A stretch of DNA of 5,493 bases from Actinomycetes bacterium. GTDB lineage: Bacteria; Actinomycetota; Acidimicrobiia; Acidimicrobiales; Bog-793. The notes beneath the pieces are model-generated. The model was not told the DNA's origin, did not search any database, and worked only from the letters and a program-made list of their open reading frames with translations. Shown piece by piece: positions 4,978 through 5,493 of the stretch (position 1 is its first letter; each line of letters opens with the position of its first letter). The DNA lies in the NCBI GenBank assembly GCA_021823365.1, contig JAKAOD010000192.1, positions 830 through 6,322 on the forward strand, in the 5' to 3' direction. A program made the position numbers and the translations under genes.

Positions 4978-5493
4978 GCTCGAACCGAACAGGATGTCGA
5001 CGTGGACGACCTGGTGCCGGGTCCACGACTCGGTGCCGGGCGCGAGCCGCCAGTCCGTCATCACCTTGCTGTCCACGCTGAGCGCGTCGGCGAGGCCCGA
5101 GGCTCCGAAGGCGACCGTGGCCGTGCCGGCCGGCGGGGACGGGAGCACGCTCCAGGCCTTGCCCGCACCGGCGGAGACGGCGAGCCGCTCGGTGCCGGAG
5201 CTCCGCTCGTAGAGGGCGAACTCGCCGGCCGGTCCGAGGGCGTCGTCCGCCCCGACGGACAGGACCCGGGCGCCGCGTCCGAGCCGGAGGGGCTCGGAGA
5301 GCCCGGGCGTCGAGGGATCCGCGCCAGGTCCTGTCGCGAGGAGGTCGACACCCGAGGAAGCCTCGACGGCGAGGAGGCCGATCGGGACCGGCCCGCCCGA
5401 GCCGAGCCGGAGGACGGCGACCTGCGCGCCGCGCTCGGCGCTCGGGAGCCGGGGCCCGACGAGGCGCCAGGTGCCATGCGCCTCGGCGAAGAG
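4972..5493 (-). CDS. Unrecognised beta-rich protein, N-terminus beyond the window
   Basis: On the - strand an open frame runs from the right edge to a TGA at 4974-4972, giving 173 residues of the C-terminal part; the start is outside. Nearly every codon ends in G or C, which supports coding in this frame over the competing ones. The visible sequence begins LFAEAHGTWRLVGPRLPSAE and alternates short hydrophobic strands with Gly/Ser/Pro turns (VAVLRLGSGGPVPIGLLAVE, ARVLSVGADDALG, TATVAFGASG). It closes with TDWRLAPGTESWTRHQVVHV and a C-terminal FGSSG. There are no cysteines and no membrane helix in the visible part, which is compatible with an exported or surface-domain protein, but the deciding N-terminus is missing. 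I do not recognise the family. Its stop lies in the 21-bp tandem repeat. The downstream zf-HC2 gene is 121 bases away on the same strand, so joint transcription is possible but not shown. Confidence 0.75.
   Translation of the reverse strand, partial: LFAEAHGTWRLVGPRLPSAERGAQVAVLRLGSGGPVPIGLLAVEASSGVDLLATGPGADPSTPGLSEPLRLGRGARVLSVGADDALGPAGEFALYERSSGTERLAVSAGAGKAWSVLPSPPAGTATVAFGASGLADALSVDSKVMTDWRLAPGTESWTRHQVVHVDILFGSSG

Noticed and set aside
4167..5212. Two long + strand open frames over the antitoxin, zf-HC2 and right-edge genes
   Set aside because: They give Arg/Ala/Pro-rich sequence without motifs, while the - strand frames contain an RHH antitoxin, an HxxxCxxC zinc finger and a well-coded unknown protein.
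5061..5477. - strand open frame of 138 codons near the right edge
   Set aside because: It is a Ser/Arg/Pro-rich frame offset from the 4972-5493 frame, which has better G/C codon ends and a protein-like pattern of strands.

Overview
The window looks like chromosomal DNA from a very GC-rich bacterium, most likely an actinobacterium; an Acidimicrobiia- or Thermoleophilia-like lineage is my guess. The pointers are G or C in almost every third codon position, several GTG starts, arginine-rich and lysine-poor proteins, and actinobacteria-typical families (DUF1707 proteins, anti-sigma zinc fingers of the zf-HC2 type). No rRNA, tRNA, CRISPR array, insertion sequence or phage gene is visible.

Left part, + strand (1-3666). 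Five genes run in one direction. The first two are the 3' end of a short-chain dehydrogenase (SDR) and a class I glutamine-amidotransferase-fold hydrolase of the PuuD (gamma-glutamyl-GABA hydrolase) type. They overlap by 4 bases and so are surely co-translated. In other actinobacteria this pair is found near a glutamine-synthetase-like ligase and an aldehyde dehydrogenase, which suggests breakdown of gamma-glutamylated amines or polyamines. Nine bases later comes a DUF1707 protein with a LiaF-like repetitive beta C-terminal half. After a 91-base gap follows a two-helix potassium-channel-like protein with a cytoplasmic NAD-binding RCK (TrkA-N/TrkA-C) module. It has an unusual selectivity filter and a strong internal ribosome-binding site that could yield a separate RCK subunit. 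Last is a small, unusually lysine-rich protein of unknown function.

Right part, - strand (3748-5493). Reading from the right edge leftwards, there is first the 3' part of an unrecognised beta-rich protein. Next come a 21-bp tandem repeat and GC palindromes. A single-pass membrane zf-HC2 protein follows, resembling an anti-sigma factor, with no sigma factor in the window. Last is a compact toxin-antitoxin operon: a CcdA-like ribbon-helix-helix antitoxin whose stop codon overlaps the start of a MazF/PemK-type endoribonuclease toxin. The toxin gene and the small lysine-rich gene converge on an 81-base gap that holds a possible terminator hairpin.

Nothing here amounts to a clearly new multi-gene system. 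The most interesting points are the possible dual-product channel gene with its odd filter, the likely leaderless antitoxin promoter with an overlapping palindrome, and the G-rich tandem repeat that carries the stop codon of the last gene.
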